Positions 44,878 through 52,779 of a stretch of DNA of 64,000 bases are shown here, in pieces. Within the stretch, counting starts at the first letter, position 1. The number at the start of each line of letters is the position of its first letter. Both the position numbers and the translations under genes were made by a program. The stretch comes from Muribaculaceae bacterium (GTDB taxonomy: Bacteria; Bacteroidota; Bacteroidia; Bacteroidales; Muribaculaceae), in contig JAFRRT010000014.1 of NCBI GenBank assembly GCA_017427945.1, positions 150,710-214,709 of the forward strand, read 5' to 3'. A model generated the notes under the pieces. The model did not search any database. It was not told the origin of the DNA and saw only the letters and a list, made by a program, of their open reading frames with translations.

Positions 44878-46464
44878 ATGTTTAAAAACCATCCCAAGGG
44901 GTTAATCCCCGCCGCGTTGAGCAATATGGGCGAACGCTTCGGCTACTACATCATGAATGCCGTGCTGTTGCTGTTCCTTTGCTCCAAGTTCGGTCTTGAC
45001 GAGGGCACTTCTGGCGCCATTTACAGCGTCTTTTATGCCGGTATCTACGTGTTGAGCCTTGTCGGCGGTTTCATTGCCGACCGCACTCAGAATTACAAGG
45101 GCACCATCCAGTGGGGTCTCGTGATCATGGCCGTTGGCTATGTGCTGTTGTCAATTCCTGTTGTCCACTCGGCAGGCAACCACATGTGGCTGCTTGTGTT
45201 CACCTGCGTGGCACTGTTCCTGATTGCTTTCGGTAACGGTCTGTTTAAGGGTAACCTGCAGGCCATCGTAGGTCAGATGTATGACAACATGGAGGCCGAC
45301 GCCATCGCTGCCGGCAAGTCTGAGGAGGAAATCAAGTCCATCAAGGACCGTCGTGACTCTGGTTTCCAGATTTTCTACGTGTTCATCAACATTGGTGGTC
45401 TGATTGCCCCGTTCGTTGCTCCGTTGCTGCGTCAGTGGTGGCTGGGTGTCAAGGGCATGGTCTATGATGCAGGTCTTCCCGCATTGTGCCACCAGTATAT
45501 CAACGATGCCGCCAACATGACTAGCGAGCAGATGACCAACCTCACCACCTTGATGGAGAAGGTGAACCTGGGTGGTTTGAACCTGGGCGACATGACCGCT
45601 GCTTGCAACAGCTATCTGGAGGTCTTCAACACGGGTGTTCATTACAGCTTTATCGCTTCGGTGATTGCCATGTTCATCTCGCTGGCCATCTTTGTGGCAT
45701 TCAAGAAAATCTTCCCGACTCCCGCCAAGAAAGAAGCTGCTGCAGTCGAGGAATATACCGCTGAGGAGAAGAGGGCTATGGCCAAGGAAATCAAGCAGCG
45801 TATGGCAGCGTTGTTCGCTGTGCTGGGTGTTTGCGTATTCTTCTGGCTGTCATTCCACCAGAACGGCCAATCGCTGTCGGTATTCGCTCGTGACTATGTC
45901 ATCACCGACAAAATCGCTCCCGAGATTTGGCAGGCTGTTAACCCGTTCTTCGTGATTGTTCTCACGCCTATTATCATGGCTATCTTTGCTGCACTGGCAA
46001 GGAAAGGTAAAGCCATCTCTACGCCGCGCAAGATTGTCATCGGTATGGGTATTACCGCACTAGCCTACCTGTTCCTGGTAGTACTGAGCATGGGTTATGA
46101 TTATCCCAATGGTGAAGCCTTCCGCGCACTGGGTATTGACCAGCAGTCGGCCATGAAATCACAGTGGTGGGTACTCATTGCCACCTACTTCTTCCTGACC
46201 GTTGCCGAGTTGTTCATCTCGCCGCTGGGTCTGTCATTTGTTTCCAAGATTGCTCCCAAGCATTTGCAGGGTATCTGCCAGGGCTTGTGGCTTGGTGCTA
46301 CCGCACTGGGCAACCTGTTCATCTGGATCGGTCCGGTTATGCTTAACAAGATGCCCAAGCTGTGGATGTGCTGGGCTGTCTTCCTGGTTATCTGCCTTGT
46401 CGCCATGGGCGTCATGTGGGGTATGGTCAACTGGCTGGAGCGTGTTACCGGCGAGAAAGAATAA
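44878..46464 (+). CDS. POT/PTR-family proton-coupled peptide transporter (copy 1)
   Basis: Inner-membrane MFS-type transporter of 528 residues that takes up di- or tripeptides with protons. About 12-14 hydrophobic helices are evident. The N-terminal motif NMGERFGYYIMNAVLL corresponds to the POT ExxERFxYY signature, with the first Glu replaced. GNGLFKGNLQAIVGQMYD and FYVFINIGGLIAPF match the second PTR2 signature. A central charged loop (about 285-310, KKEAAAVEEYTAEEKRA) splits the halves. A paralogue follows 89 bp downstream, after a long hairpin. Confidence 0.9.
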   Translation: MFKNHPKGLIPAALSNMGERFGYYIMNAVLLLFLCSKFGLDEGTSGAIYSVFYAGIYVLSLVGGFIADRTQNYKGTIQWGLVIMAVGYVLLSIPVVHSAGNHMWLLVFTCVALFLIAFGNGLFKGNLQAIVGQMYDNMEADAIAAGKSEEEIKSIKDRRDSGFQIFYVFINIGGLIAPFVAPLLRQWWLGVKGMVYDAGLPALCHQYINDAANMTSEQMTNLTTLMEKVNLGGLNLGDMTAACNSYLEVFNTGVHYSFIASVIAMFISLAIFVAFKKIFPTPAKKEAAAVEEYTAEEKRAMAKEIKQRMAALFAVLGVCVFFWLSFHQNGQSLSVFARDYVITDKIAPEIWQAVNPFFVIVLTPIIMAIFAALARKGKAISTPRKIVIGMGITALAYLFLVVLSMGYDYPNGEAFRALGIDQQSAMKSQWWVLIATYFFLTVAELFISPLGLSFVSKIAPKHLQGICQGLWLGATALGNLFIWIGPVMLNKMPKLWMCWAVFLVICLVAMGVMWGMVNWLERVTGEKE

Positions 46465-46490
46465 TTGCTTCTCACATTATTAACCTATAG

Positions 46491-46533
46491 GAGAATCTAG
46501 AGGATATAGGAACACTATATTTTCTAGATTCTC
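46491..46533 (+). terminator. Extended 19-bp hairpin between the two POT genes
   Basis: GAGAATCTAGA (46491-46501), GG, ATATAG, loop GAACA, then CTATAT, TT and the complement TCTAGATTCTC to 46533. Counting the two G-U pairs the stem is continuous over 19 bp. No T-run follows, so classic termination is doubtful; it may be an mRNA-stability or attenuation element 20 bp before the second start. Confidence 0.6.
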
Positions 46534-46553
46534 TGGTAAAAAACGATACAATT

Positions 46554-48095
46554 ATGTTTGAAGGACAACCTAAAGGACTTTTCGCGTTGGCACTGGCCAA
46601 CACGGGCGAGCGCTTCGGCTACTACACGATGATTGCCGTGTTCGCCCTATTCCTGAGGGCCAACTATGGACTGTCACCGGCACTGGCAGGAACCATCTAT
46701 AGTTCGTTCCTCATGCTCGTGTATTTCCTGCCGCTCATTGGCGGTTTCCTTGCCGATAAGTTCGGTTTTGGCAAGATGGTAACTACGGGTATTATCATTA
46801 TGTTCCTGGGCTACCTGCTGCTATCAGTGCCCCTGGGCGGCAACACCCTGGCACTCGTCGTGATGATTGGCGCTTTGCTGCTCATCGGCTTCGGCACAGG
46901 CCTGTTCAAAGGCAACCTCCAGGTGATGGTAGGTAATCTCTACGATGACCCACAGTATGCCGCAAAACGTGACGCAGGCTTCTCGCTGTTCTACATGGCC
47001 ATCAACATCGGTGCCTTGTTCGCCCCGACAGCGGCTATCAAGATCACCGAGTATGCCCAGAACAAGTTAGGTTTCACTGCCCCAGGCGAGGCATACCACT
47101 TTGCGTTTGCCGTGGCTTGCGCATCGCTTATCCTGTCGATTGCCATCTACTACTTGACGCGTCCCACCTTCCGCCACACCGAGGGCGGCAAGAAGAGCGC
47201 TGTCAAGGCCGAAAACGCAAAGGCCGAGCCCGAGCTTTCCAAAGATGAGACCAAGCGCCGCATTATCGCGCTGATTCTTGTATTCATCGTCGTCATCTTC
47301 TTCTGGATGGCATTCCATCAGAACGGTCTCTCGCTCACCTACTTTGCCGATGAGTTCACCGCCAAGTCTTCCAGCGGCTTGCAAGGCATGGCGTTTGACG
47401 TGTGGAACCTCGTGTGTGTTATCTTCATTGTTTATGCTGGCTTCTCGCTGTTCCAAAGCAAGACGGCCAAGGGCAAAGGCATCTCGGCCGCTATCATCGC
47501 TGCTGCCTTGGCAATCCTGTACTACAAGTACACCCGCATCAGCGGCAGTGTTGACGTATCAGCTCCCATCTTCCAGCAGTTCAACCCCTTCTATGTGGTA
47601 GCACTGACACCAGTTTCAATGGCTATTTTCGGCTATCTTGCCAACAAGGGCAAAGAGCCCTCGGCTCCACGCAAAATCGCTTATGGTATGATCGTGGCAG
47701 CCGTGGCTTATGCTATCATGGCATTTGCATCGGTAGGCCTGCCTCTGCCACAGAGCCAAATCGGCGCTGACGGGAATGCCGTCGGTATGCACGTCGCTGA
47801 TGTGACACCCAACCTGTTGATTGGTGTATATCTGGTGCTCACCTTCGGCGAGCTGCTGCTCTCACCCATGGGAATCTCATTCGTCAGCAAGGTGGCTCCT
47901 CCCAAATACAAGGGCGCAATGATGGGCGGATGGTTCGTATCCACAGCTATCGGCAACCAGCTTGTCGTTGTTGGCGGCCTGCTGTGGGGCAAGGTACCCT
48001 TGTGGGTATGCTGGAGCGTGTTCCTGGGTGTTTGCCTTGTTGCAGCCATCTTCATGTTTGCGATGATGAAGCGCCTGGAGAAAGTTGCCAAGTGA
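46554..48095 (+). CDS. POT/PTR-family proton-coupled peptide transporter (copy 2)
   Basis: Transporter of 513 residues, paralogous to the preceding gene. It has NTGERFGYYTMIAVFALFLR, the second signature GTGLFKGNLQVMVGNLYDD and FYMAINIGALFAPTAA, and the same overall helix pattern, with a Lys/Glu-rich central loop (KKSAVKAENAKAEPELSKDE). The C-terminal GEATLLS-like region reads TFGELLLSPMGISFVSK in both. A tandem duplication followed by divergence is likely. The two could differ in peptide preference. It is followed by a terminator at 48132-48170. Confidence 0.9.
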   Translation: MFEGQPKGLFALALANTGERFGYYTMIAVFALFLRANYGLSPALAGTIYSSFLMLVYFLPLIGGFLADKFGFGKMVTTGIIIMFLGYLLLSVPLGGNTLALVVMIGALLLIGFGTGLFKGNLQVMVGNLYDDPQYAAKRDAGFSLFYMAINIGALFAPTAAIKITEYAQNKLGFTAPGEAYHFAFAVACASLILSIAIYYLTRPTFRHTEGGKKSAVKAENAKAEPELSKDETKRRIIALILVFIVVIFFWMAFHQNGLSLTYFADEFTAKSSSGLQGMAFDVWNLVCVIFIVYAGFSLFQSKTAKGKGISAAIIAAALAILYYKYTRISGSVDVSAPIFQQFNPFYVVALTPVSMAIFGYLANKGKEPSAPRKIAYGMIVAAVAYAIMAFASVGLPLPQSQIGADGNAVGMHVADVTPNLLIGVYLVLTFGELLLSPMGISFVSKVAPPKYKGAMMGGWFVSTAIGNQLVVVGGLLWGKVPLWVCWSVFLGVCLVAAIFMFAMMKRLEKVAK

Positions 48096-48131
48096 TATTC
48101 CACTCCAAGAGATTGGAGATATTTTAGAAAC

Positions 48132-48170
48132 ATGGAGGGCCTAGCATTGTCTGGGCTCTCCATTATTTTT
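48132..48170 (+). terminator. Terminator after the second POT gene
   Basis: ATGGAGGGCC/GGCTCTCCAT, 10-bp stem with one mismatch, 12-nt loop, followed by TATTTTT. Confidence 0.75.
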
Positions 48171-48214
48171 GATAAAATACCGGCACCAAAGGACAACATC
48201 TAAAGTCTTTTTTG

Positions 48215-48222
48215 TAACTTTG
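48215..48222 (+). promoter_or_regulatory. Putative hpt -7 box TAACTTTG
   Basis: Exact TAnnTTTG, 22 bp before ATG 48245. No clear -33 element. Confidence 0.5.
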
Positions 48223-48244
48223 CAGTTTATAATTGACTTGACCA

Positions 48245-48787
48245 ATGGAAGAAGTTACTTATCAGGGTTTAACGTTTGAGCCCTACATCAGACGTGAAGA
48301 GATTGCCAAGCAAGTGCATCGTCTTGCCCAAGAGATTAAACGTGACTATGATGGCAAGAACCCGTTATTCCTGTGTGTCCTTAACGGTTCCTTCATTTTT
48401 GCGGCCGACCTGTTCCGAGCCTGCAGCCTGCATGATGCCGAGATTACCTTTATCCGTTTCAAGTCCTATGACGGCATGTCATCAACTGGCGAAGTAAAGC
48501 AACTGATGGGTCTGTCCGAGCAAATCCAAGACCGACACGTCATCATTGTGGAGGATATCATCGACAGCGGCATCACTGCGGCACAGCTGCGCAAAGAACT
48601 CGCAAAACAATCACCCGCTTCGGTGAAAATGGTGTCACTGCTGTTCAAGCCCGATGCACTCACTGTGGGTGAAGGCCCCGAATATGTGGGCTTCAGCATC
48701 CCCTCAAAGTTCATCTTAGGCTATGGCCTTGACCTTGACGGACTGGCACGAAACCTGCCCGACATCTACGTCTTGAAAGAAAAATAA
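48245..48787 (+). CDS. hpt: Hypoxanthine phosphoribosyltransferase
   Basis: Purine salvage enzyme that converts hypoxanthine or guanine plus PRPP to IMP or GMP. The 180 residues show the PRPP-binding motif VIIVEDIIDSGITAAQL, the N-terminal PLFLCVLNGSFIFAADL and the base-stacking region YVGFSIPSKFILGYGLD. First gene of a plus-strand unit: adk starts 30 bp after it and brkB-like 15 bp after adk. A -7 box precedes it. Confidence 0.93.
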   Translation: MEEVTYQGLTFEPYIRREEIAKQVHRLAQEIKRDYDGKNPLFLCVLNGSFIFAADLFRACSLHDAEITFIRFKSYDGMSSTGEVKQLMGLSEQIQDRHVIIVEDIIDSGITAAQLRKELAKQSPASVKMVSLLFKPDALTVGEGPEYVGFSIPSKFILGYGLDLDGLARNLPDIYVLKEK

Positions 48788-48817
48788 ACATCAACAATTT
48801 CATAAAAAAGAAACACT

Positions 48818-49393
48818 ATGCTTAACATCGTTATTTTTGGTGCACCCGGATCGGGTAAAGGCACCCAGAGTGATAAGCTCATTGAGCACTACAAGCTGTT
48901 CCACATCTCGACTGGTGATGTGCTGCGCGATAATATTCGCCGTGGCACCGACCTCGGCAAGACCGCTAAGGGCTACATCGACCAAGGCAAACTGGTTCCC
49001 GATGAGCTCATCATCGACATCCTGGCTCAGGTACTTGATGACAATAAGGAGAATGTCAAGGAAGGTGTCATCTTCGATGGTTTCCCCCGCACCATTCCGC
49101 AGGCCGAAGCTCTGGAGCAACTGCTTGCTGACCGTGGCACACAGATTGATGCTGTAGTGGGCCTGGAAGTTCCTGAAGACGAGCTGATCAAGCGTATTTT
49201 GCTGCGCGGACAAATGTCAGGCCGTTCCGACGACAATGAGGAAACCGCCCGCAAACGCCTGGAAACTTACCACAACCAGACTTCGCCCTTGAAGGCCTAT
49301 TATGAGGAGCAAGGCAAGTACCGCGCCATCAATGGCCTAGGCAGCATCGACGGCATCTTTGACCTGATAAAGGAAGCGCTGGATAACAACTGA
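48818..49393 (+). CDS. adk: Adenylate kinase
   Basis: Interconverts ATP plus AMP and two ADP. The 191 residues have the P-loop GAPGSGKGT at 8-16, the AMP-binding FHISTGDVLRDNI, IFDGFPRTIPQAEAL, and a short LID (RGQMSGRSDDNEETARKRLE) without the Cys zinc site of long-type enzymes. Length fits the short-LID form common in Bacteroidetes. Operon partner of hpt. Confidence 0.96.
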   Translation: MLNIVIFGAPGSGKGTQSDKLIEHYKLFHISTGDVLRDNIRRGTDLGKTAKGYIDQGKLVPDELIIDILAQVLDDNKENVKEGVIFDGFPRTIPQAEALEQLLADRGTQIDAVVGLEVPEDELIKRILLRGQMSGRSDDNEETARKRLETYHNQTSPLKAYYEEQGKYRAINGLGSIDGIFDLIKEALDNN

Positions 49394-49408
49394 TTTCAGC
49401 AAGACATT

Positions 49409-50746
49409 TTGGGCGAGAGCAATCAACAAGAGGCCAGTCTGTGGCAACGCCTCAGTAAGAACATACGCTACTGCATCAGTGGCGTATGGGAAGACACGCG
49501 TTCCCGATGGACGGTTCAGGCAGTAAAGATCATCAACTTGAGCGTACGCTCATTCCTGGACCGAGACCTGCAGCTGCGTGCCGGATCTCTCACCTACAAC
49601 ACCGTGCTGGCTATTGTGCCTGCACTGGCAATGCTCTTTGCCATTGCACGAGGGTTTGGGTTTCAGAACCTGATGCAGACACAGTTGTTCCGTTACTTCC
49701 CTGCTCAGCAGCAGGCACTGGAAACGGCTCTCACCTATGTGGACAACTACCTGGCACAAGCTTCACAGGGGGCATTCATCGGAATCGGCCTGATTTTTCT
49801 GCTCTGGACCCTCATCTCCTTGATGAGTAATGTAGAGGACACCTTCAACCACATTTGGGGCGTAGTCAGCAAGCGTTCATTCCGCCGCAAGTTAACAGAC
49901 TATACGGCATTATTCCTCTTATTGCCAGTGCTCATGGTATGTTCGGCTGGTATCTCTATTTTCATGAGCGATGCGGTGCAACGCATGTTTGAGTTGAATG
50001 CCCTGTCTCCCATGAAGCATCGCCTCTTGGGATTCACGCCTACCATCATCTCATGGTTTATCTTTACCGCCGCCTACTATTTGGTTCCCAACACAAAAGT
50101 TAATTTCAAGGGTGCCTTGTTTGCTGGCATCCTGTGCGGCACGGTATTCCAGGGCGTGCAGTGGCTCTTCGTTACCGGACAGATGTATGTGTCGAAATAT
50201 AACGCCATTTACGGTAGCTTTGCTTTTCTGCCTTTGCTGTTGGTGTGGCTGCAGCTTTCATGGCTTATTGCCTTATCGGGAGTTGTACTCACTTATTCAA
50301 TGCAGAATTTTGATGGCGTTGCCTACCGTGACAAAGCCAAGGATGTCTCTCAGAACTATGCCAACAACCTGGCTATTGCCGTGCTTGCTCTTGCAGCACG
50401 TCGGTTCAAGCAACACGAGCCTCCTCTCACCCGAAATGAATTGGTACGAGGATATGACCTGCCAGTGAGTTTGGCAGACCTGCTCATCGACAGGTTACAA
50501 AGGGCACGCCTGTTGTCACCAATCGTAGGAGAAAGCAACGAAGACGTGGCCTACCAACCCGCCCTTGATCCCGATGAGTTGACGCTAAATGTCGCATGCA
50601 ATGCACTTGCTGACGTAGGAAACGAACAATTCATCAATAAGGCCGACACCCGTCTGGCTAGTCTGATTGAACGCATCACCGCACAACGTCAAGCCCAACA
50701 GTCGGCCGTTCCCGACGTCACTCTGCTCGACCTGATTGACCAGTGA
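49409..50746 (+). CDS. YihY/BrkB-family (former RNase BN) membrane protein
   Basis: Inner-membrane protein of 445 residues. The likely start is TTG 49409, 15 bp after adk; no ATG comes before the conserved region. Six hydrophobic helices are predicted between about 45 and 300, with the family motif LRAGSLTYNTVLAIVPALAM, DTFNHIWGV and IYGSFAFLPLLLVWLQLSW. A soluble C-terminal part (about 320-445, RNELVRGYDLPVSLADLLID) resembles a winged helix and is common in Bacteroidetes members. Exact role unknown; the old RNase BN label is not supported for this family. Confidence 0.88.
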   Translation: MGESNQQEASLWQRLSKNIRYCISGVWEDTRSRWTVQAVKIINLSVRSFLDRDLQLRAGSLTYNTVLAIVPALAMLFAIARGFGFQNLMQTQLFRYFPAQQQALETALTYVDNYLAQASQGAFIGIGLIFLLWTLISLMSNVEDTFNHIWGVVSKRSFRRKLTDYTALFLLLPVLMVCSAGISIFMSDAVQRMFELNALSPMKHRLLGFTPTIISWFIFTAAYYLVPNTKVNFKGALFAGILCGTVFQGVQWLFVTGQMYVSKYNAIYGSFAFLPLLLVWLQLSWLIALSGVVLTYSMQNFDGVAYRDKAKDVSQNYANNLAIAVLALAARRFKQHEPPLTRNELVRGYDLPVSLADLLIDRLQRARLLSPIVGESNEDVAYQPALDPDELTLNVACNALADVGNEQFINKADTRLASLIERITAQRQAQQSAVPDVTLLDLIDQ

Positions 50747-50793
50747 TTTGCATAAAAAAGTAGCAATAGAACTGGTATATTGACAAAAAGTTG

Positions 50794-50801
50794 TATCTTT
50801 G
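50794..50801 (+). promoter_or_regulatory. Putative tRNA-Leu -7 box TATCTTTG
   Basis: Exact TAnnTTTG, 20 bp before the tRNA. The -33 element is not clear. Confidence 0.55.
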
Positions 50802-50821
50802 CAGCCGAATCCGTACCGGAT

Positions 50822-50906
50822 GCCTGAATGGTGGAATCGGTAGACACGAGGGACTTAAAATCCCTTGGCCATTGCGGCCGTGTGGGTTCAAGTCCCACTT
50901 CAGGTA
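50822..50906 (+). tRNA. tRNA-Leu (anticodon UAA)
   Basis: 85-nt class II tRNA. The acceptor stem GCCTGAA pairs with TTCAGGT, discriminator A at 50906. The anticodon stem AGGGA/TCCCT carries the loop CTTAAAA, anticodon TAA at 50856-50858. A long variable arm (GGCCATTGCGGCC) and the T-loop GTTCAAG are present. No encoded CCA. Confidence 0.95.
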
Positions 50907-50909
50907 CTA

Positions 50910-50955
50910 TTAATGGTTGGTAATCAATCGATTACCAACCATTAATTTTGTATTA
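50910..50955. terminator. Bidirectional terminator between tRNA-Leu and nnr gene
   Basis: 16-bp perfect stem TTAATGGTTGGTAATC/GATTACCAACCATTAA with loop AATC, followed by TTTTGTATTATTTT on the plus strand. Confidence 0.85.
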
Positions 50956-50973
50956 TTTTCCTATTCTTGAGAG

Positions 50974-52494
50974 TTATTTCATCACCTCTATAATGGCTTT
51001 TCCCAAGTGGTCGACTATATCTCCAGCCACCATGCCGTAAGTGCCGTGTTCTTGTGCGGCCAAGTCACCTGCCAAGCCATGCAAATAGACACCGAGTACA
51101 ACTGACCAGTCAGCAGCATAATTCTGGGCGATAAGTGCCGATATGACACCCGTAAGCACATCTCCACTACCCGGAGTAGCCATGCCGGCATTACCGCTAC
51201 TGTTGACATATACCTTACTGTCTGGACGCACCGTCATCGTGTAATGGCCCTTGAGCACAATGGTAATGTTATAAAGCCTGGAAACGTCTATGGCCTTCTT
51301 GAGACGTTCCTCATCGGTGTTGTGCTCGCCAAACAGGCGGTCAAACTCAATGGCATGGGGCGTAATGATGGAACGAGGCGGAATGCTCTTGAGTAGCATG
51401 GGACGACGGGCAATGCAGTTAAGGGCATCAGCGTCAAGCAGACAAGGACGCCTAAAGTTCATGATAAATTGATGAACGGCTTCGAGCGTCTCATCGTTAA
51501 CACCCATGCCTGGACCCAAAGCCACTACACTGTAGGTGTGACGCAGGTCAATCGACGAGGTCATGATCTCATTGCGGTCGGGTTCAAAAAGCGCTTCAGG
51601 AACTGCAGTCTGCAAGACCTGATATCCACAACGTGGAGCATGCACTGTCACCAAGCCTGCACCTGTGCGCAATGCAGCCCTTGCAGCCAGCACAGCTGCG
51701 CCCATCATGCCATAACTGCCAGCGATTAGCAATAATGTACCATTATCATATTTGCTGATGAATGGATTGCGGGGGCGCATCACCTCGTGAACATCATCGC
51801 GCTCGATCAGGTAAAAATCGGTCGGCGTTCGCGCCATGCTCTCGCGGTCCATCTCAATATCCAGCACCTTGCATTCACCCACGCAATCGGCGTTCTCGGC
51901 AAAATAGAATGCCAGTCGCTTGCTCTGGTAAGTCAGCGTCAAATTGGCATGGATGATATTGCGGCGGTCATTCCCCACATTCCATTCTCCGAACATTCCC
52001 GAAGGAACATCGATGGAAACGACATAAGCCCCACTGGAATTGATATACTGAACCAACGAAGTGTAACCGCCCTTCAGCGGAGTCCTCAAGCCATTGCCGA
52101 AGAGTCCATCGACAACTACATCGTTCTCGTCGAGTTCGGGCGGGTCAAAGGTCTGAATTACTTCAATGAAGTTAATATCCTCACCTACAGTTGCCAACAA
52201 GCGGTCACGGTTTGCAAGGCAAGATGGGGAAAGTTGAGCTGACTTGATATTAAAAAGATAGACCTCAGGGCGATAACCCTGCTCATACATCATGCGCGCC
52301 ACCGCAAGCGCGTCGGCACCGTTATCACCAGGTCCCGCGAAAAACACGAAGCGTTTCGATGTCCTCCAGCGTGAAATCAGTTCATATGACACAGCCGATG
52401 CTGCCCGCTCAATGAGGTCGAGCATCATTATATTTTCTTTTTCCACAGTCCGGTCGCCGATGCGTCGCAACCCATCATTCGTGAATATTTTCAT
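50974..52494 (-). CDS. nnr: Bifunctional NAD(P)HX epimerase/dehydratase
   Basis: Repairs hydrated NADH/NADPH. The 506 residues fuse an N-terminal YjeF_N epimerase domain (VFFAGPGDNGADALAVARMM, GLFGNGLRTPLKG) with a C-terminal ADP-dependent dehydratase (LLIAGSYGMMGAAVLAARAA, GPGMG, and the ATP/ADP loop MATPGSGDVLTGVISALI). All expected motifs are present. Single gene, with a putative -7 box TATCTTTG at 52526-52533 (minus). Confidence 0.93.
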   Translation of the reverse strand: MKIFTNDGLRRIGDRTVEKENIMMLDLIERAASAVSYELISRWRTSKRFVFFAGPGDNGADALAVARMMYEQGYRPEVYLFNIKSAQLSPSCLANRDRLLATVGEDINFIEVIQTFDPPELDENDVVVDGLFGNGLRTPLKGGYTSLVQYINSSGAYVVSIDVPSGMFGEWNVGNDRRNIIHANLTLTYQSKRLAFYFAENADCVGECKVLDIEMDRESMARTPTDFYLIERDDVHEVMRPRNPFISKYDNGTLLLIAGSYGMMGAAVLAARAALRTGAGLVTVHAPRCGYQVLQTAVPEALFEPDRNEIMTSSIDLRHTYSVVALGPGMGVNDETLEAVHQFIMNFRRPCLLDADALNCIARRPMLLKSIPPRSIITPHAIEFDRLFGEHNTDEERLKKAIDVSRLYNITIVLKGHYTMTVRPDSKVYVNSSGNAGMATPGSGDVLTGVISALIAQNYAADWSVVLGVYLHGLAGDLAAQEHGTYGMVAGDIVDHLGKAIIEVMK

Positions 52495-52734
52495 TGCTAT
52501 CGTGAAGTTTCAAGTTTAGAGTGAGCAAAGATACTTCATTTTTGTCACATAGAGAACAAAAAAATGAAAAAACTAATGGCAAAAATCTGAATAAATCAAC
52601 AAAATAAGTGATTAATCTATCAAAGTCATCATTTCGCACCCAATCGAATCTTCCGAAAAGGAGTAAAAAGCAGACTCAACCTCAAAAAAACAGTGAAAAA
52701 CCCAATAAAATAAGTGGTTTACAAACTTTTTTTG

Positions 52735-52742
52735 TATCTTTG
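52735..52742 (+). promoter_or_regulatory. Putative -7 box TATCTTTG of the CotH gene
   Basis: Exact TAnnTTTG, 37 bp before ATG 52780. The stretch 52495-52779 otherwise shows AT-rich sequence without a gene. Confidence 0.5.
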
Positions 52743-52779
52743 CGGCCGAATTTTGAAAATTAATCAATTTATTATTAAT

